Below, piece by piece: positions 52,853 through 60,581 of a stretch of 64,000 nt of DNA. The notes beneath the pieces were generated by a model. The model did no database searches. It was given only the letters and a program-made list of their open reading frames with translations, and was not told where the DNA came from. This stretch comes from Clostridiales bacterium (GTDB taxonomy: Bacteria > Bacillota > Clostridia > Christensenellales > CAG-314). The stretch is taken from positions 189,347 through 253,346 of the forward strand of contig JAFLVM010000001.1 in assembly GCA_022508305.1 (NCBI GenBank), written 5' to 3'. Made by a program: the position numbers and the translations under genes. Within the stretch, counting starts at the first letter, position 1; every line of letters starts with the position of its first letter.

Positions 52853-53995
52853 TTAAAGTCCTGTGTGTAAAAGTTTATATAACGTTTGCTCGAAACGGTA
52901 TCTCTCCATCAAATTCTCTACAACTTGCTTGTTTTTGGAAGTTTTGGGCTTCGCAAGTCTTGCGCGAATCATTAAATTTTTGGGTGAGTGAGCAAGATCC
53001 ACAAATTCCATAACGTCTACGCTGTACCCCTCATCCTCTAAAAGCATTGCGCGAACCGTGTCCGTCAGCAGCGCAGCAACGCGTTCCTTGACAATACCGT
53101 ATTTAAGCAAAACGTCAATATCACCGTTCGCCTTTGAAATTGTATTGTTTACTTCGTGCTGACAGCATGGTACGGAAAAAATATACGGAACGTTGTGACT
53201 CACCGCATAATGCAGCGCGTAGTCGGTTGCCGTATCACAGGCGTGCAATGACACGACAACGTCAATTTTTTCGTCGTATAGCTTGTCTTTTGACACGTCC
53301 GCGACAACAAATTGCAAATTGTCGTAACGGTATTTTGTCGCAAGCTCGTTACAGTGCGACACCACGTCGGATTTTAGGTCGTAGCCTATTATCTTTGCGT
53401 TGATATTTTTTATATTAACTAAATAATGGTAAATAACAAAAGTCAAATAGGACTTGCCGCAGCCGAAATCCAATACCGTAATTTCGTCGCCGTCAAACTG
53501 TTTCAATACGTCGTCCAGTATTTCAACAAAGCGATTGATTTGCCTGAACTTGTCAAACATGGATTTGACAATCTTACCCTCTTTGGTAAAAATACCCAAA
53601 TCAACGAAAACGGGAATGTCGTCCCCCTCGTTCAAAATGTATTTCTTGTTCCTGTTGTTTGATTGAGTAGCACTAAAGTTTTTAGGTTTAGTGGTCTTTT
53701 CCAACCGCTTTACTTTCCCATTGGAGAACAGATAGGTGACGTCCTTGTCGCGAAGCACCACGCACAACTGTTTGAAGCGAGAAACGACGTTTTCCTCTAA
53801 CCAATCCGACAAACTGTCAAAAGAAATATTTTCATGAAAAACTTGCGTGCCTTTGAATTTCTCTGCTTGAAAGCAAAGAATATTTTTGACAGTTACAGGG
53901 CGCAAACTGACACGCAAAAATTCGCAATCCTTGGTGGGATTGCTTGCGGTGATTTTGAGTATTTCACTTGGATTTTTGCATTCTAAGACAGTCAT
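52853..53995 (-). CDS. SAM-dependent methyltransferase (Methyltransf_32-like)
   Basis: 380 residues. The catalytic domain has motif I TVLDFGCGKSYLTFVIYH, the acidic loop GYDLKSDVV, and SLHACDTATDYALHYAV with a following PCCQHEVN, a pattern seen in PF13679-type methyltransferases thought to act on RNA. The N-terminal ~130 residues are a separate beta-rich region. Substrate unknown. There is no clear ribosome binding site. Confidence 0.82.
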   Translation of the reverse strand: MTVLECKNPSEILKITASNPTKDCEFLRVSLRPVTVKNILCFQAEKFKGTQVFHENISFDSLSDWLEENVVSRFKQLCVVLRDKDVTYLFSNGKVKRLEKTTKPKNFSATQSNNRNKKYILNEGDDIPVFVDLGIFTKEGKIVKSMFDKFRQINRFVEILDDVLKQFDGDEITVLDFGCGKSYLTFVIYHYLVNIKNINAKIIGYDLKSDVVSHCNELATKYRYDNLQFVVADVSKDKLYDEKIDVVVSLHACDTATDYALHYAVSHNVPYIFSVPCCQHEVNNTISKANGDIDVLLKYGIVKERVAALLTDTVRAMLLEDEGYSVDVMEFVDLAHSPKNLMIRARLAKPKTSKNKQVVENLMERYRFEQTLYKLLHTGL

Positions 53996-54017
53996 AATTT
54001 CTTATCTAAATTTAACC

Positions 54018-54049
54018 AAAAAAATGAACATGGGGTGGGAAAACTCGCG
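54018..54049 (-). repeat. Dispersed repeat, copy 8 (after plsY)
   Basis: Minus strand GTTTTCCCACCCCATGTTC then ATTTTTTTGG; core 54027-54036. It abuts the plsY stop codon, in the plsY 3' region, and is one of the best consensus matches. Confidence 0.6.
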
Positions 54050-54766
54050 CTATTTGACAATTTTGTCCGACTTACCACGCAACGCTTTGCGCAGTCCGGT
54101 ACGCTTTTCTTGCCCAGTGAAAATCCGAACGATATTTTGCCTGTGAGCGAATATTACCACGCCGTACATAACGGTTGTGACAAGACAGCAAAACGCGTCG
54201 ATATTAACGTACACTACTCCCCACTCGTAAATTTGCGCGTAGCCCACGTACCAGGCTACCCAGCTCCACACTATCATAAACAGCGCCAAGATTAGACTCA
54301 TAACTGAAACTCTGTCAGAAACAAGCACAATTACTATACACGGAACCACAAGACACAATGCAAACAGCGGCTGCAACGAAAAGGTTACGCCAATGCTCGT
54401 CGCAACACCCTTGCCGCCGCGAAAACGGTAGTACGCGGGAAATACGTGTCCAAGCACTGCAAACAAGCCTGCAACGTACCCTGCTGTCGTCGCTTCTACC
54501 TCTCCGCAGCTTTTGAAAATGAGTTTGGCAAGTAGCACACAGGCAACGCCCTTCATCGTGTCGCAAACGAAGGTCAGCGTGCCCATGCGAAGCCCGTAAA
54601 CCCTAAACATATTAGTGGTACCTGCATTGCCGCTGCCGTAGTCGCGCACGTCGCTTTTTTTGAATAGCTTGGAAAAAACTACCGCAAAATTGATGTTGGC
54701 GAACGCGTAACAGCAAAGCGCGAGCAAAAGGTATTGCCACCATAGTTTTGCAAAAACGTCAAACAT
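54050..54766 (-). CDS. plsY: Glycerol-3-phosphate acyltransferase PlsY
   Basis: Membrane enzyme acylating glycerol-3-phosphate from acyl-phosphate. The 238-residue protein has the motifs GSGNAGTTNMFR and RFRGGKGVATSIGV and about five membrane segments. It is ~35 residues longer than most PlsY proteins, with a basic tail (TGQEKRTGLRKALRGK). The start overlaps the last base of der. Confidence 0.93.
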   Translation of the reverse strand: MFDVFAKLWWQYLLLALCCYAFANINFAVVFSKLFKKSDVRDYGSGNAGTTNMFRVYGLRMGTLTFVCDTMKGVACVLLAKLIFKSCGEVEATTAGYVAGLFAVLGHVFPAYYRFRGGKGVATSIGVTFSLQPLFALCLVVPCIVIVLVSDRVSVMSLILALFMIVWSWVAWYVGYAQIYEWGVVYVNIDAFCCLVTTVMYGVVIFAHRQNIVRIFTGQEKRTGLRKALRGKSDKIVK

Positions 54767-56091
54767 TACTCGTCCTTTTCACTCCCGTCACGGAAAATAA
54801 GCTTAATTGGCGTGCCGTCAAGGGCGAACGCGCGCCTCAGGTAGTTTTCCAAATATCTGCGATAGGAAAAATGCACCAGCTCCGCATTATTCGTGAAAAT
54901 AACAAACGTAGGCGGTTGAACGGATGGTTGAGTAGCGTACTTGATTTTTGCGCGCCTGCCGTGTTGCGATGGCGGCTCAACTGCGCGTACTGCGTCGGAA
55001 ATTACGTCGTTGAGCGTGCCGGTTGTACAACGGAAGGTGGACTTGGCGTAAACGTAATTGACCTCGTCCATAAGTTTTCCTACGCGTTGCCCGGTCAGCG
55101 CAGAAACCGTTATCGAGCGGAAATAATCCATAAACGCAAGGTCGCACGACAGCTGTTTTTTGAATTTTTCCACAGTGTGAGTGTCCTTTTCAATCAAATC
55201 CCACTTGTTTATTACCACTACCGACGGCTTGCCCTCTTCGTGAATGAAACCTGCAATCTTAACGTCCTGCTCGGACAATCCCTCGTTTGCATCCATGACG
55301 ATTAGACAGACGTCGGCGCGTCTGACGGCGTTTAGCGAGCGCATAACGCTGTACTGCTCTACGCTGTCAGCCTCAATAGCGCGTTTTTTGCGCATGCCCG
55401 CCGTGTCAATTATAATATATTTCCTGCCGTCGTATGTAAAAGGCGTGTCCACCGCGTCGCGCGTCGTTCCCGCCATATCGGACACTATCGTACGGTCGTA
55501 GCCGAGAATTTTGTTTACAAGCGAGCTTTTGCCGGCGTTAGGCTTACCGACAACGGCAATTTTGATAGCGTCGTCTTCTTCCGCCTCGCCGTCCTCTTGA
55601 GGAAAGTAGGACACGACTTCATCCAACAAGTCGCCTACACCCTGTTTTTGCTCCGCTGCAATGGCAAAGAAATCTCCGAAACCAAGCGTATAAAAGTCCG
55701 TTAAGTCCGCCTCAATATAGTGATCGACCTTGTTTACTACAAGTATTACAGGCTTGTTCGTGCGGCGCAGCAGCGTGGCAACGTCGTAGTCCTCGGTGGT
55801 AAGTCCGCTCTTGTAGTCGCAGAAAAACAAAATGACGTCAGCAAGGTCAAGCGCAATTTGCGCCTGTTCCTTGATGTGACGAAACATTACGTCCTCACTT
55901 TTGAGCTGAATACCGCCTGTGTCCACCAAAGTAAACTTTCTGCCAAGCCACTCCGCATCGGCGTAAATTCTGTCGCGCGTGACACCCGGCATGTCCGACA
56001 CAATGGATATGCGTCCGCCACACACTTTATTAAAAAAAGTAGATTTGCCAACGTTGGGTTTTCCAACGACGGCAACGAGAGGTTTTATCAT
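54766..56091 (-). CDS. der: Ribosome biogenesis GTPase Der (EngA)
   Basis: Tandem-GTPase needed for 50S assembly. Both G domains are complete: GKPNVGKSTFFNK, DTGG, NKVD and GKPNAGKSSLVNK, DTAG, NKWD. The C-terminal KH-like domain ends LIFRDG. Length 441 is normal. It overlaps DUF512 by 4 nt and plsY by 1 nt, so der-plsY is translationally coupled, as in Bacillota. Confidence 0.97.
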   Translation of the reverse strand: MIKPLVAVVGKPNVGKSTFFNKVCGGRISIVSDMPGVTRDRIYADAEWLGRKFTLVDTGGIQLKSEDVMFRHIKEQAQIALDLADVILFFCDYKSGLTTEDYDVATLLRRTNKPVILVVNKVDHYIEADLTDFYTLGFGDFFAIAAEQKQGVGDLLDEVVSYFPQEDGEAEEDDAIKIAVVGKPNAGKSSLVNKILGYDRTIVSDMAGTTRDAVDTPFTYDGRKYIIIDTAGMRKKRAIEADSVEQYSVMRSLNAVRRADVCLIVMDANEGLSEQDVKIAGFIHEEGKPSVVVINKWDLIEKDTHTVEKFKKQLSCDLAFMDYFRSITVSALTGQRVGKLMDEVNYVYAKSTFRCTTGTLNDVISDAVRAVEPPSQHGRRAKIKYATQPSVQPPTFVIFTNNAELVHFSYRRYLENYLRRAFALDGTPIKLIFRDGSEKDE

Positions 56092-57389
56092 AACTCACAC
56101 TCCAATATTGCCTGACAAAATTCGTATCCGTCGGCAGTGATGATAATTTTTTTGCCAACGGCTTTTGCAAGTTCGTCAAGCGTCATTCCGTCCAAAAAGA
56201 CGTCTTCCGTTTCACGCAACATAACGCGTGGCAACAGCAACGTGTCGCCTACGTCCGTCCTGTCCTTCAAAGTCGCAACGATGTCTTGCCCCACAACGAG
56301 TCCTGCAACAGTCACAGTTTCGCCGAAGAATTTGTTGACAACCGTTATTACGTTTGCTTGAAGTTGTGGAAACAGACTCTTTGCCTTATCCAACTGCTGC
56401 TGAACAAAGGGCGTTGCGGCAACTCCAGTTACCACCGTAAAACTGCCCTTTTTCGCAGCAACAGCGTCTTGTAATGCCAAATCAAACTGATAACGCATAT
56501 CGGCGACCAAGCCTACGCCGTTTTCCAGTTGCTCAAAGTTGCCGTAATAATCGTAAGACGGAATTTCACGTTCTGCATAAACGTACATTTCGTCAGCGCA
56601 GTAGACAAAGTGCTGCCCCGTCTTGGAAAAACACGCCGCGTCAAAACTTTCCACCAAATCAATGGTTTTACAGGCTTGCTCTTTGCTCACAGGTTGCAAG
56701 TCGTGAAGTCCACAACGGTGTTTCGTTAGCCCCACCGGCACCACTGCCAAATTTTGTACTGCGGGGTAAAGCGAGAACAAATCTTCCATGGTCTTTGCAA
56801 GCACCTGTCCGTCGTTCAAATCAGGACACATCACTACCTGCGTGTACAGCGTAATGCCACTGTCGGCAAACTCCTTCAAAAGAGGCATAATAGGTCGTGC
56901 CTTGGGATTGCCGAGAAGTTTCCTTCGTACATCGTCATCGGTGGCATGCACGGATACGTACAGCGGTGAAAACTGCTTATCTTTTATTCGAGCGACTTCA
57001 TTGTCATTGATATTTGTCAATGTTACGAAGTTGCCCGACACAAAAGACAATCGCCAATCATCGTCCTTGACGTAAAGGGTTTTACGCTGTCCTTTAGGAA
57101 GTTGATCCACAAAACAAAAGATACATTTGTTGGCGCACCAACGCGGTTCAATGTAGCTTTCGTCGTAAAAATCCCACCCCATGTCAACATTTGCGTCTTT
57201 TACAACATCAAACGTCAGATGTTTGCCGTTGCGTTCTACCGTTACTGAAAACTCCGATTGCGAGTCAAAATAGGCAACGTCAAGCATGTCGCAAGCGCGC
57301 TCACCATTGAACGCTACCACAACGTCGTCTTTCTTTAGACCTATTTTGCTTGATATTGAATTTTTGTCTAAACGGGAAATTCTAAGCAT
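56088..57389 (-). CDS. DUF512 radical SAM-like protein (PDZ plus Fe-S)
   Basis: The 433-residue protein has an N-terminal PDZ-like domain (SKIGLKKDDVVVAFNGE), the radical SAM-type cluster NKCIFCFVDQLPKGQR, LYVKDDDWRLSF, and the DUF512 C terminus. It is conserved next to der in Clostridia; function unknown. The longer frame to 57446 would cross a terminator, so ATG 57389 is preferred. A dispersed repeat copy lies in the linker before the cluster. Confidence 0.9.
   Translation of the reverse strand: MLRISRLDKNSISSKIGLKKDDVVVAFNGERACDMLDVAYFDSQSEFSVTVERNGKHLTFDVVKDANVDMGWDFYDESYIEPRWCANKCIFCFVDQLPKGQRKTLYVKDDDWRLSFVSGNFVTLTNINDNEVARIKDKQFSPLYVSVHATDDDVRRKLLGNPKARPIMPLLKEFADSGITLYTQVVMCPDLNDGQVLAKTMEDLFSLYPAVQNLAVVPVGLTKHRCGLHDLQPVSKEQACKTIDLVESFDAACFSKTGQHFVYCADEMYVYAEREIPSYDYYGNFEQLENGVGLVADMRYQFDLALQDAVAAKKGSFTVVTGVAATPFVQQQLDKAKSLFPQLQANVITVVNKFFGETVTVAGLVVGQDIVATLKDRTDVGDTLLLPRVMLRETEDVFLDGMTLDELAKAVGKKIIITADGYEFCQAILECEL
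57166..57200 (+). repeat. Dispersed repeat, copy 9 (inside DUF512 gene)
   Basis: AAATCCCACCCCATGTCA then ACATTTGCG; core 57176-57185. It encodes VDMGWDFYDE in the linker between the PDZ-like and Fe-S domains, antisense to the gene. Confidence 0.55.
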
Positions 57390-57409
57390 TTGTCGTTCAC
57401 ACCGTAACT

Positions 57410-57435
57410 TAAAAAAGGCAACCGCAAAGGTTGCC
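57410..57435 (-). terminator. Terminator after the cyclophilin-like gene
   Basis: Minus strand GGCAACC / GGTTGCC (7 bp), loop TTTGC, then TTTTTT. It lies 21 nt before the preferred DUF512 start. Confidence 0.85.
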
Positions 57436-57449
57436 TGTAATCGCATTAG

Positions 57450-58301
57450 TTATTTGCCGATTTTGGGCAATTTGGACCAGTCAGAGCTTTTACCTACGGC
57501 GCCTACAATTTCCACACGAATAAACACTCTTGAACTAAGCATTCTGATTGACGTGGAACTTCCTTTCGAATCGTCATCGTAAACGTCATAATCTTCGTAA
57601 ACATCTCTACTGGTAGTTGACGTAAATGATTTGAGGTCAGCCAAAATGGCATCGTCAACCTTGGATCTCTTCGTAAACTCACCCGTGTTACCGTATCTAT
57701 ACTCAAATGTATTCATGGTCGCAAATACGGCATAGTTGTTAGCGTTCAACGATATCTTGTCCAAAGCTAAAATCAACGTTCCGTTTGCTGCGTCAAACGA
57801 GCTGCTGTCCTTAGTATCATTGTGATACATGGCAAGTGATAAGGTGGAAAATTGCGCGTAACCGCCTTCCGGTTCTTTGTAACCGTTGGTTTTGAACTCG
57901 CCTGCAAAGGTAACGTCGGACGTTCTGTTGTAATATGTGTAGGTTGAGCTACCTTCAGTTTCCTTGATGGCGGCATATCTACCCATTACCATGTATTGGT
58001 AGGAGGTGTTGTACGTATCGATGAGGGTGTCGTTGTACACGCCTTCGCTTGCCAGCTGAATAAAGCGAATAACGGCAATGGGCGTTTGACTTAGCAACAG
58101 GTCGTAAGTGAGTCTTACCTCTCTGTCGCTGCCGCCCGTCCTGCTGTAAGAAAGCGTCACCACCGCCTGAGGGGTTCCGTATGTCTCAACCAACGCGTTC
58201 TGTCTGGAGCGCGACAAAAAACTTGTCGACGGTACGTACGTGCACGCGCACACCGTGAAAAGCATCAATATAAGTAGCAATGCAACTAAAAATTTTTTCA
58301 T
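57450..58301 (-). CDS. Cyclophilin-like lipoprotein (divergent)
   Basis: 283 residues with a lipoprotein signal (MKKFLVALLLILMLFTVCAC; lipobox cysteine 20). The body has weak cyclophilin-type patterns: TPIAVIRFIQLASEGVYND, LSLAMYHNDTKDSSSFD and NNYAVFATM. The fold assignment is an inference and the key active-site Arg/Phe are not clearly present. It may be an extracytoplasmic folding factor or have lost isomerase activity. Confidence 0.6.
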   Translation of the reverse strand: MKKFLVALLLILMLFTVCACTYVPSTSFLSRSRQNALVETYGTPQAVVTLSYSRTGGSDREVRLTYDLLLSQTPIAVIRFIQLASEGVYNDTLIDTYNTSYQYMVMGRYAAIKETEGSSTYTYYNRTSDVTFAGEFKTNGYKEPEGGYAQFSTLSLAMYHNDTKDSSSFDAANGTLILALDKISLNANNYAVFATMNTFEYRYGNTGEFTKRSKVDDAILADLKSFTSTTSRDVYEDYDVYDDDSKGSSTSIRMLSSRVFIRVEIVGAVGKSSDWSKLPKIGK

Positions 58302-58315
58302 ATAAACCTCTTAAT

Positions 58316-59164
58316 TTACTTCTTGTAGTACTGTGTTAAATCTACGTTAAGCACCACGCTTTTGCCGTCAAGATACTTCAGTGCCCCCTGTTGGAAGTGG
58401 AAAGTAACCTTTGTACAGCAAAGAAGCTGTGTTTTTACTCTGTATCTGCGGTTAATTTTGTTGATACCGTATTTGCCGTCACCCAAAATAGGCAAACGGA
58501 TATGCGCCAAATGCGCGCGTATTTGGTGAGTTCGCCCGGTCACCAGCTTAACCTCAAGTAGCGACAGCTCGCCCAACCTTTTGACCAAGTTGTAATGCGT
58601 TTCAATGGGCAAATAGCCTTTCTTTGGCTCGTCGGAAACGTATACAAAGCTTTTTTTCGCATCCTTGAACAAGTAGGCTTTGAGTTTCGCGTTGGGCTTT
58701 TGCGGAGCGCCAACAACGATACAGTTGTAGGTTTTGTCTATGTCGCGATCCTTAAAAGAGGCGAGCAATTCCGTTTCCGCCGTCTTGTTGAGAGCGAATA
58801 CAACTAAGCCCATCGTGTTGCGGTCGAGCCTGTGAACGGGAACGGCAACGGTATCCGTCAAGATATTGTTGATGCGTTCCGTCAGCGATCCTTCGCCTTG
58901 CACTTCTATACCGCAAGATTTGTTGACCACCAAAATGTTTTCGTCTCGGTAGACAACCTCAACGCTGTCCTTTTCCCTGTCTGCCAAGTAGACGTACACC
59001 GTGTCGCCAACGTTGACGTTCATGTCAGTTCCTACGCGAACGCCGTTGATTTTGACACTTTTGGACTTGATTACCTTTTGAATACGGTAATAACCCAAAT
59101 CGGTGTTTTCTCCTATCGCGTCGGACAGAAGCTGCTTGGTTTTTACTTGTATTTCTTGTAGCAT
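58316..59164 (-). CDS. RluA family pseudouridine synthase
   Basis: 282 residues: N-terminal S4-like domain (YYRIQKVIKSKSVKINGVRV), catalytic HRLDRNTMGLVVFA with Asp nucleophile, and GRTHQIRAHLAHI. The target uridine cannot be assigned. The ATG has no ribosome binding site; a TATAAT box ends 6 nt upstream, so the mRNA is probably leaderless. Confidence 0.92.
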   Translation of the reverse strand: MLQEIQVKTKQLLSDAIGENTDLGYYRIQKVIKSKSVKINGVRVGTDMNVNVGDTVYVYLADREKDSVEVVYRDENILVVNKSCGIEVQGEGSLTERINNILTDTVAVPVHRLDRNTMGLVVFALNKTAETELLASFKDRDIDKTYNCIVVGAPQKPNAKLKAYLFKDAKKSFVYVSDEPKKGYLPIETHYNLVKRLGELSLLEVKLVTGRTHQIRAHLAHIRLPILGDGKYGINKINRRYRVKTQLLCCTKVTFHFQQGALKYLDGKSVVLNVDLTQYYKK

Positions 59165-59170
59165 AAGCAG

Positions 59171-59199
59171 ATTATATCAAATTAACCCTAAAAAAGCAA
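59171..59199 (-). promoter_or_regulatory. Promoter of the RluA-family gene, leaderless arrangement
   Basis: Minus strand TTGCTT, 17-bp spacer, TATAAT, then CTGCTT and the ATG. Same -35 box and same 6-nt gap as the recombinase promoter at 14081. Confidence 0.7.
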
Positions 59200-59255
59200 A
59201 TATTTGAAATAAAAATATATTATATAGTTAACTTTTGTTGCGAAAATAACGCTTT

Positions 59256-59570
59256 TTACAAATAATCGTCCGACAAATCTTTTTCGCAAGGTATGCCCTC
59301 AAGATTCATATCTTGAGATTTGGTAACGTTGGTCAAACAGTGCGCGTCAAGAGAAACGAGAATGACGTCGTTTCCGATTTTCGTTATATTACGCCAGGGA
59401 ATAAAAATATCCTCACTCGCTTTAAACAGTTTGCGTACGCCGGGAACCACTAATCCGAGAACGTTTTTGCCGTTGCTGTCAATAATCATATCGATAATTT
59501 TGCCCATACGCGCGCCGTTTTGCAAATTGACTACTTCCTTTGCGCGAAGATCCGTGTAACTGATTTCCAT
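59256..59570 (-). CDS. YlmC/YmxH family PRC-barrel protein
   Basis: 104 residues, with the YlmC/YmxH pattern SYTDLRAKEVVNL, GKIIDMIIDSNGKNV and IPWRNITKIGNDVILV. These small PRC-barrel proteins are conserved in spore formers, often next to sigG. Function unknown. GGAG precedes the ATG. Confidence 0.9.
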   Translation of the reverse strand: MEISYTDLRAKEVVNLQNGARMGKIIDMIIDSNGKNVLGLVVPGVRKLFKASEDIFIPWRNITKIGNDVILVSLDAHCLTNVTKSQDMNLEGIPCEKDLSDDYL

Positions 59571-59680
59571 ACAATGCTCCGCTACTAATATAGCGAGTTA
59601 GGAACTCAATTAGAACACAATAACGAGTGTGTTACGCAACAAAACAATCTGCAACCCGTGCGATTCGTAATACACGAGCC

Positions 59681-60451
59681 TCATGCCATTTCGTTGCGTA
59701 GGTGTGACATCGCGTTTTTTTCCAGACGTGACACCTGCGCCTGACTAAGCCCCACCTCGCGCGAAACTTCCATTTGCGTTTTTCCCTCAAAGTAACGCTT
59801 CAATACGATGTTTTTTTCCTTTTCTTCCAAGGTGTTGAGCGCATCGAACAGCGTTACGTTTTCCGCCCAAATATATTCGGAACACTTGCTGTCAGAAATG
59901 TGATCCATGAGCGTCAAACTGTCCTCTTCGTCAGAGTAAACCGTCTCAGAAAGCGATATGGGGTCGGAAATTGCGTCCAAACAGTACAGCACCTTGTACA
60001 CGGGCAGATGCATTTCGTCGGCTATTTGGTCTATCGTCGCTTCGTCCACACTTTCGCTTTCCAACCTCTCGCGAGTCTGCAATGCCTGATAGGCAACGTC
60101 GCGAATTCCGCGGCTGACGCGCATAGATCCTTCCCGCAAAAAACGGCGAATTTCGCCTATAATCATGGGCACCGCGTAGGTGGAAAAACATACGCCGACG
60201 TCCACCTTGAAATTGTCTACAGCCTTTATTAGACCGACGCAACCGATTTGAAATAAATCGTCGGGATTACTAACCCTGTAGGAGTAACGCTGAACGATGG
60301 ACAGCACCAAACGCAGATTACAGTTGATAAAATAGTTGCGGGCAACGGCGTCTCCTTTGGAAATTCTGACAAGCAGTTCGTTGGATTCCTTTTGCGAAAG
60401 CTTGGGCAGCGCGGAAGTGTCAACGCCGCAAATTACGACTTTTTTGCTCAA
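59681..60451 (-). CDS. sigG: RNA polymerase sigma factor SigG
   Basis: Late forespore sigma factor of 256 residues. The N terminus VVICGVDTSALPKLSQKE is characteristic of sigma G; region 2 DLFQIGCVGLIKAVDNF and region 4 GLSQAQVSRLEKNAM are intact. The start codon is TTG with GGAGGG 8 nt upstream. ylmC/ymxH follows, as in other spore formers. Confidence 0.96.
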   Translation of the reverse strand: MSKKVVICGVDTSALPKLSQKESNELLVRISKGDAVARNYFINCNLRLVLSIVQRYSYRVSNPDDLFQIGCVGLIKAVDNFKVDVGVCFSTYAVPMIIGEIRRFLREGSMRVSRGIRDVAYQALQTRERLESESVDEATIDQIADEMHLPVYKVLYCLDAISDPISLSETVYSDEEDSLTLMDHISDSKCSEYIWAENVTLFDALNTLEEKEKNIVLKRYFEGKTQMEVSREVGLSQAQVSRLEKNAMSHLRNEMA

Positions 60452-60495
60452 AGTGTTCCCTCCGTTGTAAACAGTAGCTTGAGTTTGTTAAGAAT

Positions 60496-60524
60496 ATTTT
60501 GCTCCCAAAACCGACCAAATATAC
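60496..60524 (-). promoter_or_regulatory. Candidate sigma-F-type promoter of sigG
   Basis: Minus strand GTATA, 15-nt spacer, GAGCAAAAT. This partly matches the sigma F/G consensus; the -10 has GA where GG is usual. Confidence 0.35.
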
Positions 60525-60536
60525 AAAACATTCGGG

Positions 60537-60565
60537 TTGACAACGGCGCATTGAAGTACTACAAT
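60537..60565 (+). promoter_or_regulatory. Promoter of the IlvD-family gene
   Basis: TTGACA, 17-bp spacer, TACAAT. The leader would be about 10 nt and contain the GAGG ribosome binding site. It reads divergently from sigG. Confidence 0.8.
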
Positions 60566-60581
60566 ATTAGTGAGGTAAATT

